From the NCBI RefSeq assembly GCF_043195105.1, contig NZ_JBAFWO010000004.1: DNA of 64,000 bases; one strand, 5' to 3'. Below the pieces are notes generated by a model that was given only the letters and a program-made list of their open reading frames with translations, searched no databases and had not been told where the DNA came from. The position numbers and the translations under genes were made by a program. Below, piece after piece: positions 17,911-25,781 of this stretch. The stretch's first letter is position 1. Each line of letters begins with the position of its first letter. Source of the stretch: NCEH01 sp002257205 (GTDB taxonomy: Bacteria; Pseudomonadota; Alphaproteobacteria; Rhizobiales; Xanthobacteraceae).

Positions 17911-18597
17911 TCACGCGATGGTGAGGCTGATGCTTGCCACGCCCGCGACGCCGCCTTCCAGCACATCGCCGGAGACGGTGGGGCCAACGCCGGCCGGGGT
18001 GCCGGCGAAGATCAGGTCGCCCGGCTCCAGGCGGAACAGGGTGGAGAGGGTGGCGATCATTTCTGGCACCTTCCAGATCATCTGGTTGAGGTCGCCATCC
18101 TGGCGCAGCTGGCCGTTGACGTTGAGCCACACCCGCCCGGCATCCGGATGGCCGATGCGATCCGCCGGCACCAAAGCCGAGCAGGGGGCGGATTGCTCGA
18201 ACGCCTTGCCCACTTCCCAGGGGCGGCCCATCTTCTTGGCTTCGCCCTGGAGGTCGCGGCGGGTGAGATCGAGGCCGACGCCATAGCCATAGACCAGGTC
18301 GAGCGCCTGTTCGACCGGCACATCCTCGCCGCCGCCCTTCAGCGCCACCACCATTTCCACCTCGAAATGCAGGTCGGACGTGCGCTTGGGATAGGGAATG
18401 GTGGACCCGCTCGGGATCAGATTGTCCGGGTTCTTCTGGAAGAAGAACGGCGGCTCGCGATTGGGATCGTGCCCCATCTCGATGGCGTGGTCGGCGAAAT
18501 TGCGCCCGACGCAATAGATGCGGTGCACCGGGAAACGGTCTTGCGAGCCCTCGACGGCGAGGCTCGGAACGGCGGGGGCGGGGATGACGAAGGCCAT
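17911..18597 (-). CDS. Fumarylacetoacetate hydrolase-family protein
   Basis: A 228-residue FAH-fold enzyme. The family binds a divalent metal and cleaves or hydrates oxo-acids such as fumarylpyruvate, acylpyruvates or 2-hydroxyhepta-2,4-diene-1,7-dioate. Family blocks are IYCVGRNFADHAIEMG, PSGSTIPYPKRTSDLHFEVE (with the E-x-E metal ligands), YGYGVGLDLTRRDLQ and IFAGTPAGVGP. The compact length and N-terminus resemble the fumarylpyruvate hydrolase/acylpyruvase subgroup. No aromatic-degradation genes are adjacent, so the substrate is open. It lies 113 bases downstream of msrA on the same strand, separated by a strong hairpin. Confidence 0.88.
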   Translation of the reverse strand: MAFVIPAPAVPSLAVEGSQDRFPVHRIYCVGRNFADHAIEMGHDPNREPPFFFQKNPDNLIPSGSTIPYPKRTSDLHFEVEMVVALKGGGEDVPVEQALDLVYGYGVGLDLTRRDLQGEAKKMGRPWEVGKAFEQSAPCSALVPADRIGHPDAGRVWLNVNGQLRQDGDLNQMIWKVPEMIATLSTLFRLEPGDLIFAGTPAGVGPTVSGDVLEGGVAGVASISLTIA

Positions 18598-18655
18598 GGA
18601 ACGCTCCTTCAGAGGCTCCCCGGCTTAAACGCGGCTTCGGCGTTTGGAAAGAGGC

Positions 18656-18689
18656 GCGGCGCCGGGGATCCTCAGATCCCGGGCGCCGC
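18656..18689 (-). terminator. Strong hairpin downstream of msrA
   Basis: A 15-bp stem with one mismatch (18656-18670 with 18675-18689) closes a four-base CTCA loop, 22 bases beyond the msrA stop. Only a weak pyrimidine run follows on the minus strand, so the terminator call is moderate. Confidence 0.6.
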
Positions 18690-18710
18690 ACGCAACGTCA
18701 TGTCGCCGGC

Positions 18711-19367
18711 TTATTCGGCGGCGGCGGTGAGGCCGATGGGGCAGGACACGCCGGTGCCGCCGAGCCCGCAATAGCCCATCGGATTCTTGGCCAGATACTG
18801 CTGGTGATCTTCCTCAGCGTAATAGAACGGGCCGCCGTCGCGGATCTCGGTGGTGATGGGGCCGTAGCCCTTCGCCTTCAGCGCCGCCTCATACGCGGCC
18901 TTGGAGGCCTCGGCCTCGGCCCGGCGCGCCGCGTCGGGCACATAGATGCCGGAGCGATACTGCGTGCCGATGTCATTGCCCTGGCGCATGCCCTGGGTGG
19001 GGTCGTGGCTTTCCCAGAACACCTTGAGCAATTGGGCGAAGCTCACCTGCGCGGGATCATAGGCCACCAGCACGCCTTCGGTATGGCCGGTGCGGCCGGA
19101 GCACACTTCCTGATAGGTCGCGTTGGGCGTATGCCCGGCCACATAGCCGACGGCGGTCACATACACGCCCGGCACCTGCCAGAACTTGCGCTCCGCGCCC
19201 CAGAAGCAGCCGAGCGCGAACACCGCGGTCTCGATGCCCGCGGGGAACGGGCCCTTCAAGGCTTTGTGATTGACGAAATGCGCGGGCGCGGTCTTCACCG
19301 CCTCGGTGCGGCCGGGCAGGGCTTCGGTGGCGGTGGGCAGGTCCAGGGACTTCTTCGACCAGAACAT
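18711..19367 (-). CDS. msrA: Peptide-methionine (S)-S-oxide reductase
   Basis: A 218-residue MsrA that reduces (S)-methionine sulfoxide in proteins or free form, using thioredoxin to recycle. The catalytic cysteine is in FALGCFWGAERKFW; a resolving cysteine region GYCGLGGTGVSCP lies near the C-terminus. The EDHQQYLAKNP block is also diagnostic. The N-terminal about 45 residues form the usual proteobacterial extension, without an obvious signal peptide. ATG at 19367 has a GAGGAG site; a further upstream Met at 19394 would add nine residues and lacks one. Monocistronic by the hairpin downstream. Confidence 0.95.
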   Translation of the reverse strand: MFWSKKSLDLPTATEALPGRTEAVKTAPAHFVNHKALKGPFPAGIETAVFALGCFWGAERKFWQVPGVYVTAVGYVAGHTPNATYQEVCSGRTGHTEGVLVAYDPAQVSFAQLLKVFWESHDPTQGMRQGNDIGTQYRSGIYVPDAARRAEAEASKAAYEAALKAKGYGPITTEIRDGGPFYYAEEDHQQYLAKNPMGYCGLGGTGVSCPIGLTAAAE

Positions 19368-19573
19368 GGCGGGCTCCTCGTCTGCGCCGCGCATCGCCGG
19401 GGTTCGGCAGCGCCGGGCGCTCGTGGGGTGAAGGAGGCCGTCGCGACCGCCTAGAACGAACCGGGCTGACCGTGCGCCCGCAGCTCGTCCGGCATGGGCT
19501 CGAACGTCTCGCGCTCCAATATGGGGATGATGAGGCGATTGCGCGAGGGGGAGGGTTCGCGCGGTTGGGTCGG

Positions 19574-19888
19574 CTAGTTGGCGATGAAGCGCGAGCGCTG
19601 GCGCACCCGCCCGATGGCGAGGAAGAGAAAGCCGATGATCGCCAGCAGCAGGAACAGCGGCAGGCCGAGCACCGGCAGCGCCGCATCGCTCCAGGCCCAG
19701 GGCGAGAGCGCCGCAATCTTGGCCTGGGCGGCCGCGAAGCTCGCGGGGGAGAGCGCGGTCCAGGCATCCTGGGTGGAGGTGAGGATCAGCCGGCTCGAGG
19801 CGATGGAGCGCGTTCCATCCACCACCAAAGCGACGAAGCCGCCGGCCAGGATCCAGAAGCCGAAGAAGCGGAACAGGAAGCGGAACAT
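19574..19888 (-). CDS. Small two-span membrane protein, alphaproteobacterial type
   Basis: A 104-residue protein with an N-terminal hydrophobic span (FRFLFRFFGFWILAGGFVAL), a central soluble segment containing VDGTRSIASSRLILTSTQDAW, and a C-terminal span (LPVLGLPLFLLLAIIGFLFL) ending in basic residues. I recall many Hyphomicrobiales hypothetical proteins with the same plan and the VDGTRSIA block, but no function. The ATG at 19888 is chosen because it starts exactly at the first span. The TAG stop at 19574 is followed in frame by a second, ATG-less reading stretch discussed in the findings. Confidence 0.7.
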   Translation of the reverse strand: MFRFLFRFFGFWILAGGFVALVVDGTRSIASSRLILTSTQDAWTALSPASFAAAQAKIAALSPWAWSDAALPVLGLPLFLLLAIIGFLFLAIGRVRQRSRFIAN

Positions 19889-20096
19889 CGCGCCTCGCGC
19901 TGGCACGTCCGGCGCGGGAGGCGCGCGGTTCGATGCCCCTTCCTAGCGCACTCGGCGGCGAGGTTGAACCAGGACCGGCGCAAAAGCGGACGCGCCGGAT
20001 TCATCCGAGGTGCAACTTCGCCCGAATTGGCGGTGTCGAGCGCCGCAAAGCCGCGGAGACGCGTCACGAAACCCCTGTTCGTCCGTGCTAAGTCCA

Positions 20097-20112
20097 TGTT
20101 TCACGTGAAACA
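20097..20112. promoter_or_regulatory. parS: parS, ParB-binding centromere site
   Basis: The 16-mer TGTTTCACGTGAAACA is a perfect match to the bacterial chromosomal parS consensus TGTTnCACGTGAAACA and is fully palindromic, extending to 18 bases with flanking A/T. ParB loads here and spreads to organise the origin region for segregation. It sits in the 365-base non-coding gap 19889-20253 between divergent genes, where I see no other structure. ParA/ParB genes are not in this window. Confidence 0.92.
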
Positions 20113-20253
20113 TTTTTCGCCGGAGCGCGCATTTGCGGGCGCCATCCGGTTCTGCAGCCAGGGCTTTGGGCGGGTTCGGCAAAAAAGGGGATGGCGCATA
20201 TTCGTGACTTGAGGCCCCTTGAAGCGGAGGCGCAGGTTTGCTCCTATTGGGGC

Positions 20254-20763
20254 ATGAGTACGGGCCTCATCGAGATACGTCGCGCGAAGCCCCAGGACGC
20301 CCCCGCCATCGCGGACGTTCATGACAGCGCTTGGCGTTCAGTCTATCGCGGCCTCATCCCCGGCCTGGAGCTGGAGCGGATGGTGGAGCGGCGCGGCCCG
20401 GCGTGGTGGGAACAGGCCATCGGGCGCGGCAGCCGGCTTTCGGTGCTGATCGCCGGCGAAGGGGTGGTGGGCTATACCAATTACGGCGGCAATCGCGCCA
20501 AGAACCTGCCCTATGGCGGCGAGATCTATGAGATTTATCTGAAGCCGGTCTATCAGGGCCTCGGCTTCGGACAGCGCCTGTTCTCCGCCGCCCGGCGCGA
20601 TCTGGCGCTGGCGGGGCTGAACGGGCTGGTGGTCTGGGCGCTGAAGGACAATGCCGGCGCCGTGGGCTTCTACGAATCGCTAGGAGGGCAACCGGTCGCA
20701 GCCTCCATTGAGCGCTTCGGCACGAAAACCCTGGACAAAGTCGCCTTCGCTTGGCAGCGGTAG
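20254..20763 (+). CDS. GNAT-family N-acetyltransferase
   Basis: A 169-residue GNAT acetyltransferase. The acetyl-CoA-binding region is visible as GGEIYEIYLKPVYQGLGFGQ, with the Q-x-x-G-x-G-type loop at QGLGFGQRLF, followed by LWALKDN-like NGLVVWALKDNAGAVGFYES, typical of the RimI/GNAT fold. The N-terminus IEIRRAKPQDAPAIADVHDS fits as well. The acceptor substrate is unknown. The ATG at 20254 is chosen because the domain starts within five residues; an in-frame ATG at 20191 would add an unconserved leader. It precedes ppa by 50 bases on the same strand and could share its transcript. Confidence 0.88.
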   Translation: MSTGLIEIRRAKPQDAPAIADVHDSAWRSVYRGLIPGLELERMVERRGPAWWEQAIGRGSRLSVLIAGEGVVGYTNYGGNRAKNLPYGGEIYEIYLKPVYQGLGFGQRLFSAARRDLALAGLNGLVVWALKDNAGAVGFYESLGGQPVAASIERFGTKTLDKVAFAWQR

Positions 20764-20813
20764 CCGCGCCGTCCGTAAGGGCGCGAGACCCATAGCTTCA
20801 AGTGAGTGGCCCC

Positions 20814-21362
20814 ATGCGCATCGACGCCATCAAGATTGGCAAGAATCCGCCCGACGAAGTCAATGTTGTGATCGAAGTGCCGATCGGCGGAGAGCCCATC
20901 AAGTATGAGATGGACAAGGCGTCCGGTACGCTGTTCGTCGATCGCTTCCTTTATACCGCCATGCGGTATCCTGGAAACTACGGCTTCATTCCGCACACGC
21001 TTTCTGGTGACGGTGATCCCTGCGACGTACTGGTTGCCAATACCCGCGCCATCGTGCCGGGCGCGGTCATCGCCGTGCGCCCCGTCGGCGTGCTGCTGAT
21101 GGAGGACGAGGGCGGCTTCGACGAGAAGATCATCGCCGTGCCGTCCCACAAGCTGACCAAGCGTTATGACAAGGTGGTCAATTATTCCGACCTGCCGGAC
21201 ATCACGCTGCAGCAGATCGAGCACTTCTTCACCCATTACAAGGATCTCGAACCCAACAAATGGGTCAAGATCGTGCGCTGGGGCGATGTCAGCGAAGCCA
21301 AGGCGCTGATCCTCGAAGGCGTCGAGCGCGCCAAGGGCGAGAAGGAACCCGCCGCCGATTGA
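20814..21362 (+). CDS. ppa: Inorganic pyrophosphatase
   Basis: A 182-residue family I soluble pyrophosphatase that hydrolyses PPi to phosphate, pulling biosynthetic reactions forward. The signature DGDPCDVL (D-x-D-P-x-D metal ligands) and EVPIGGEPIKYEMDKASG are intact, and length is normal for the hexameric bacterial enzyme. I chose the ATG at 20814 because relatives start MRIDAI-; a GTG at 20802 in frame would add four residues. A strong intrinsic terminator follows at 21387. Confidence 0.97.
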   Translation: MRIDAIKIGKNPPDEVNVVIEVPIGGEPIKYEMDKASGTLFVDRFLYTAMRYPGNYGFIPHTLSGDGDPCDVLVANTRAIVPGAVIAVRPVGVLLMEDEGGFDEKIIAVPSHKLTKRYDKVVNYSDLPDITLQQIEHFFTHYKDLEPNKWVKIVRWGDVSEAKALILEGVERAKGEKEPAAD

Positions 21363-21386
21363 TCCGGCGCGCGGACCGTGTGATCG

Positions 21387-21413
21387 AGGCCGGGCGGTTT
21401 GCCCGGCCTTTTT
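21387..21413 (+). terminator. Intrinsic terminator of ppa
   Basis: A 9-bp stem, AGGCCGGGC (21387-21395) with GCCCGGCCT (21401-21409), around a GGTTT loop runs into TTTTT (21409-21413). It lies between the convergent ppa and nasA genes. Confidence 0.88.
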
Positions 21414-21433
21414 CGTTTCAGGCGGGCATTGGC

Positions 21434-24139
21434 TCAGGCGGGGACCAGGACCTCCTGGAGGATCTGGCGAAGTTCCGGCAGGCAGGAGCCGCAATTGGTG
21501 CCGGCCTTGAGCCGGGCGCCGATGGCTGCGGCATCGCGATCGCCGGCCGCGATGGCGTCGGTGATGGCGCCGCGCGGCACGCCGAAGCAGGAGCAGACCA
21601 GCGGCCCGCAGGCGCCGCGCGCCCCGGCCCGCCGGCCCGAGAGCAGGATGCGCCGGTCTTCGGGAGAAACCGTCTCCTCCGCGAGCAGGCCGGCCAGCGC
21701 ATCCCAGGCCTGGGGCGCATCGGCCGGACCCATCAGCAGCGCGAAGACCAGGTGCCCGTCCGCATCGAAGGCGGCGGTGCGATAATGGCCGCCTGGAAGG
21801 TCCACCAGCTCCGTGCGGTCCTCCGGCAGGTTCAGGCGCTCCACCCAGTCCGCCCAATCCTGCGGCCCGCCGGCGCCCGCGAGGCGCCAGCCGAACCCGC
21901 CTTCCAGGATCGCGCGCGCCCACCAGGAGCCCGTCGGCAAAGGCGCGGCCGAGAGATCCAGGCGGTGGCGGGCAAGCAGGAATCCCCGGCTGCGCACGGG
22001 CGCCGACGCGAGGGTGGCGGGCGTCGCCTTCAGGTCCGGCTGGCCGGAATGAGGGTCGGTGCGCTTGTGCACCAATGTGCCCACGGCCCCGTCCGAGGCA
22101 TTCGCATCGCTCCAGTGGATCGGCGCGAACAGCGTGCCGATCTGTTGCCCGGCATCGATCCGCACTTCCAATGTCGCCGTGCCGTGGGCGGACGCGACGC
22201 GCGCGAGCGCGCCGTCCTCAAGGCCGAGCGGGGCCGCATCGGCAGGATGGATGGCGACGAACGGCGCGCGGATATGCCCGGCGAGGCGCGGGCTGAGCCC
22301 GGTGCGGGTCATGGTGTGCCATTGGTCGCGCACCCGCCCGGTGTTGAGCAGGAACGGGAATTCGCCGCTTCCCGCCGCCTCCACTTGTCCTGCCTCGACG
22401 CGTGCCGGCGCCACGAAGCGCGCGCGGCCGTTCGGGGTGAAGAAGCCGCCTTCGGCGAACAGGCGCGCGCGGCCCTCGCGTGCCTCCGCCGGCACCGGCC
22501 ATTGCACGGGCGACAGGCTCTCATATTCGGCGTCCGACAGGGCCGCGAGGCCGGAAATGTCGAAGTCGCGCGTGCCCCCATTCTCAAAGCCCGAGAGGGC
22601 GGCATGCTCGCGGAAGATATCGGCCGGGCCGCGCCAGGCGAAGGCGGCGCCATGGCCGAGCCGCGCGGCGACTTGGGCCATGGCCCACCAGTCCGGCCGC
22701 ACCGCGCCGGGCAGGGGGAGGAAGGGCCGTTGGCGGGAGATGCGCCGCTCGGAATTGGTCACCGTGCCGTCCTTCTCGCCCCAGGCGGCGGCGGGCAGCA
22801 GCACGTGGGGCGCGCAGGCGGCGGTATCGTTGCTCCCCACGTTTTCCGACAGCACGAACAGGTCCAGCTTGGCCAGCGCCGCGCGCACTTCGCGCGCCTG
22901 CGGCAGGCTCACGGCCGGATTGGTGCCCATGATCCAGAGCGCCTTGATCTCGCCGCGCGCGATGGCGTCGAACATCTGAACCGCCTTGTGCCCCTCGGCG
23001 CTGGCGATCGCGGGCGCGTCCCAGAACCGGCGCACCCGGTCCACCTCTATGGAAGAAAAGCCCATGTGGGCGGCGAGCTGGTTGGCGAGCCCGCCCACCT
23101 CCCGCCCGCCCATGGCATTGGGCTGGCCGGTGAGCGAGAACGGCCCCATGCCCGGCTTGCCGATCCGCCCCGTGGCGAGATGGCAATTGAGGATGGCATT
23201 CACCTTGTCGGTGCCGACCGCCGACTGGTTCACCCCTTGCGAATAGCAGGTCACCGCGCGGTGGGTGCTACGGAACAGGTCGAAGAAGGCGGCGACCTCC
23301 TCGGCGAACAGGCCGGTGGCGGCGGCGGTGGCGGCGATGTCCGGGGTCAGGGCGCGCGCGGCCTTGAGTGTCTCGGCGAAGCCTTCGGTGTGGGCGTTGA
23401 TGAAGGCGTGGTCGAGCGCGCCGGTCTTCTCCAGATGCACCAGCAAGCCGGAAAACAGCGCCACATCGCTGCCGTGGGCGATCGGCAGGAACAGGTCGGC
23501 TTCCTCGCCGGTGGCGGTGCGGCGCGGGTCGATCACCACCAGCTTGGTGCCGCGCGCCGCGCGCGCTGCCACCATGCGGCGGAACAGCACCGGATGGCAC
23601 CAGGCGGTGTTGGAGCCGGTGAGGATGATGAGGTCGGCTTCGTCCAGATCCTCATAGGCGCCCGGCACGGTGTCGGAGCCGAACGCCCGCTTGTGCCCGG
23701 CGACCGAGGAGGCCATGCACAGGCGCGAATTGGTGTCCACATTGGCCGTGCCGAGGAAGCCCTTGGCGAGCTTATTGGCGGCGTAATAATCCTCGGTCAG
23801 CAATTGGCCGGAGAGATAGAAGGCCACCGCCTGCGGCCCGTGCTGGTCGATGACGGCACGAATTCCGTCCGCCACCCGGTCGAGCGCGGCGTCCCACGGG
23901 GCTTCCGCCAATAGTCCGTCGGAACCGCGCATCATGGGGTTAAGCAGGCGGGTGTCGAGCGCCAGCGTCTCGCCCAACGCCGCGCCCTTGGAGCATAATC
24001 GCCCGAGATTGGCGGGATGCGCCGCATCGCCGGCGATCAGCGCACCGCCGCGCCCGTCCGGGGTCGCCTTCACGCCGCATCCCACCCCGCAATAGGGGCA
24101 GGTGGTGGCGATCGCGGGGGCGGAGGAAAGAGCGTTCAT
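21434..24139 (-). CDS. nasA: Assimilatory nitrate reductase catalytic subunit
   Basis: A 901-residue molybdopterin oxidoreductase that reduces nitrate to nitrite in the cytoplasm. The N-terminal [4Fe-4S] cluster ligands are Cys14, Cys17, Cys21 and Cys49 (TTCPYCGVGCGVK ... LCSKG). The Mo-bis-MGD domain fills most of the protein, including GSNTAWCHPVLF and FVLSENVGSNDTAACAPHVL. The C-terminus adds a BFD-like [2Fe-2S] domain with paired cysteines (VCSCFGVPRGAI ... GTNCGSCLPEL), as in Klebsiella-type NasA. There is no Tat signal, consistent with assimilation. It is the last gene of the nitrate operon, 13 bases after the flavoprotein that is the likely electron donor. Confidence 0.95.
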   Translation of the reverse strand: MNALSSAPAIATTCPYCGVGCGVKATPDGRGGALIAGDAAHPANLGRLCSKGAALGETLALDTRLLNPMMRGSDGLLAEAPWDAALDRVADGIRAVIDQHGPQAVAFYLSGQLLTEDYYAANKLAKGFLGTANVDTNSRLCMASSVAGHKRAFGSDTVPGAYEDLDEADLIILTGSNTAWCHPVLFRRMVAARAARGTKLVVIDPRRTATGEEADLFLPIAHGSDVALFSGLLVHLEKTGALDHAFINAHTEGFAETLKAARALTPDIAATAAATGLFAEEVAAFFDLFRSTHRAVTCYSQGVNQSAVGTDKVNAILNCHLATGRIGKPGMGPFSLTGQPNAMGGREVGGLANQLAAHMGFSSIEVDRVRRFWDAPAIASAEGHKAVQMFDAIARGEIKALWIMGTNPAVSLPQAREVRAALAKLDLFVLSENVGSNDTAACAPHVLLPAAAWGEKDGTVTNSERRISRQRPFLPLPGAVRPDWWAMAQVAARLGHGAAFAWRGPADIFREHAALSGFENGGTRDFDISGLAALSDAEYESLSPVQWPVPAEAREGRARLFAEGGFFTPNGRARFVAPARVEAGQVEAAGSGEFPFLLNTGRVRDQWHTMTRTGLSPRLAGHIRAPFVAIHPADAAPLGLEDGALARVASAHGTATLEVRIDAGQQIGTLFAPIHWSDANASDGAVGTLVHKRTDPHSGQPDLKATPATLASAPVRSRGFLLARHRLDLSAAPLPTGSWWARAILEGGFGWRLAGAGGPQDWADWVERLNLPEDRTELVDLPGGHYRTAAFDADGHLVFALLMGPADAPQAWDALAGLLAEETVSPEDRRILLSGRRAGARGACGPLVCSCFGVPRGAITDAIAAGDRDAAAIGARLKAGTNCGSCLPELRQILQEVLVPA

Positions 24140-24152
24140 GGCCGGCGCTTTC

Positions 24153-25781
24153 TCAATAGACGTCAGCCTGATAGCGGCCGGCTTTCTTCAACTCGGTGAT
24201 GAAGGCGCGGGCTTTCTCGAGATCCATGCCGCCGTGCTGCGAGGCGACATCGGCGAGCGCCAGTTCCACATCCTTCGCCATGCGCTTGGCATCGCCGCAG
24301 ATGTAGAAGTGCGCGCCCTCCTTGAGCCAAGCCCACAGTTCCGCGCCATGCTCGCGGATGCGGTCCTGGACATAGATTTTCTCGGCCCCGTCGCGCGACC
24401 ATGCGGTCTCCAGCCGCGTCAGGCAGCCCGCCGCCTGCATCCCGGCAAGCTCGTCCTCATAGAAGAAATCACTCTCGCGCCGCTGGTGGCCGAAGAACAG
24501 CCAGTTCCGGCCCGGCGCCTTGGCCGCCATGCGCTCGTGCAGGAAGGCGCGGAACGGGGCGATGCCGGTGCCCGGCCCCACCATGATGACGCCCTTCGTC
24601 TCATCCTGCGGCAAGGCGAAGCCGTGCGCCTTCTGGATATAGGCCCTCAGCCGCGTGCCCTCCGGCACCCGTCCGCCGAGGAAGGTGGAGGCGACCCCGT
24701 GGCGCGTGCGGCCGCCAACCGCATAGCGCACCGCATCCACCGTCAGGGACAGCCGGCCGGGGGTGGCAAGCGGGCTCGACGAGATGGAATAAAGCCGCGG
24801 CTGGAGCGGCTCCAGGCATTCGATGACGGCTTCCGGGTCGGGCCTGATGCCGGGGAATTTCTCCAGCGCCGCCAGCACGTCGAGGGCGGCGGCATCGCCG
24901 TCCGGATCCTCCCCCGCCGCCAGCGCCTTCGCCTTGGTCTTGCGCGCGCCGCCGGTGATGTAGGAGATCAGATGGAACAGCGCGTCGGGCGCCGCGCCAA
25001 GGCACACTTCGCGCGCCAGAACGTCGTGCAAGGTCTTCTCGTTGATGGGGAAATCCGCCGGCGCATGGAGTGCGGCCAGCACCGCATCCACCAGGGCGGG
25101 ATCATTCACCGGGAACAGGCCGAAGCTGTCGCCCACGCGGTATTCGATGCCGGAGCCCGCAAGGTCGAACTCGACATGCCAGGTCTCCTTTTCCGAGCCC
25201 GCCTTGTTGAGGCGCGAGCGGCCGAGGAAGACGACTTCGCCGGGGTTCTCCCGCGTGCCGAGCGGCACTGAGGGAAGGGGCGCGGCGGGCTGCGCTTGCG
25301 GAGCGGCGCCGCCGGGCGCGGCGGGGGCGCCGTCCATCTCCGCCGCCAATTGCTTGAGCATGCGCAGGGTTTCCTTGCCGCCCGGCGCGCACAGATTGAG
25401 CTTGGTCTCGGTGCCGTCCGCGATGGCCTTGGAATAGCTCTCGCACAGATAGCCGCACTGGCCGCAATCCTGCTGCGCCATGGCTGCCATCATGCGGCGG
25501 GGCAAAGCTTTTCCCTCGGCCAGCTTCATGCGCTCGTCGAGCGGCAGGGCGGCGTCGTGCCAGGGCGCGCCGTCATCTTCCTCGCCCGCCGGGCCTGCGC
25601 CCGCGAGCAGGGCCGCGCTCTCGTCCGGGGAGAGACTGGTCGCCCCGACGTCGGAGGAGAAGACGCCGGCGAAGAAGCCGTTCAGCCAGGAGCGCTGCTC
25701 GGGCGTGAAGGGGGCGCTTTCCGGTAGAAAGGGCACGACAGCCCTTGGCGAGGTTTGGGGCGGGCGGGTCTGGAGGGTCAT
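24153..25781 (-). CDS. CysJ-like FAD/NAD(P)H reductase with N-terminal Fe-S motif
   Basis: A 542-residue flavoprotein. The C-terminal about 380 residues are a sulfite-reductase-alpha/ferredoxin-NADP+ reductase module: the FAD-binding RLYSISSSPLATPGRLSLT, then GPGTGIAPFRAFLHERM and FFGHQRRESDFFYEDEL for NAD(P)H. The FMN/flavodoxin domain of CysJ is absent. In its place, residues about 90-145 carry QQDCGQCGYLCESYSKAIAD followed by a further Cys in LNLCAPGGKETL, a four-Cys pattern resembling the RnfB-type [4Fe-4S] site. The start overlaps nirA by four bases (ATGA) and nasA follows 13 bases on. The position strongly suggests it passes NAD(P)H electrons to NirA, NasA or both. Start ATG at 25781 is fixed by the overlap. 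Confidence 0.85.
   Translation of the reverse strand: MTLQTRPPQTSPRAVVPFLPESAPFTPEQRSWLNGFFAGVFSSDVGATSLSPDESAALLAGAGPAGEEDDGAPWHDAALPLDERMKLAEGKALPRRMMAAMAQQDCGQCGYLCESYSKAIADGTETKLNLCAPGGKETLRMLKQLAAEMDGAPAAPGGAAPQAQPAAPLPSVPLGTRENPGEVVFLGRSRLNKAGSEKETWHVEFDLAGSGIEYRVGDSFGLFPVNDPALVDAVLAALHAPADFPINEKTLHDVLAREVCLGAAPDALFHLISYITGGARKTKAKALAAGEDPDGDAAALDVLAALEKFPGIRPDPEAVIECLEPLQPRLYSISSSPLATPGRLSLTVDAVRYAVGGRTRHGVASTFLGGRVPEGTRLRAYIQKAHGFALPQDETKGVIMVGPGTGIAPFRAFLHERMAAKAPGRNWLFFGHQRRESDFFYEDELAGMQAAGCLTRLETAWSRDGAEKIYVQDRIREHGAELWAWLKEGAHFYICGDAKRMAKDVELALADVASQHGGMDLEKARAFITELKKAGRYQADVY

Noticed and set aside
17342..18691. Minus-strand frame of about 450 codons through the repeat cluster
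   Set aside because: It is formed by repeated GC-rich palindromes joined to an out-of-frame reading of the FAH-family gene.
21260..23914. Plus-strand frame of over 880 codons through the ppa end and nasA
   Set aside because: It runs out of frame through ppa and antisense to nasA, and lacks recognisable protein features.
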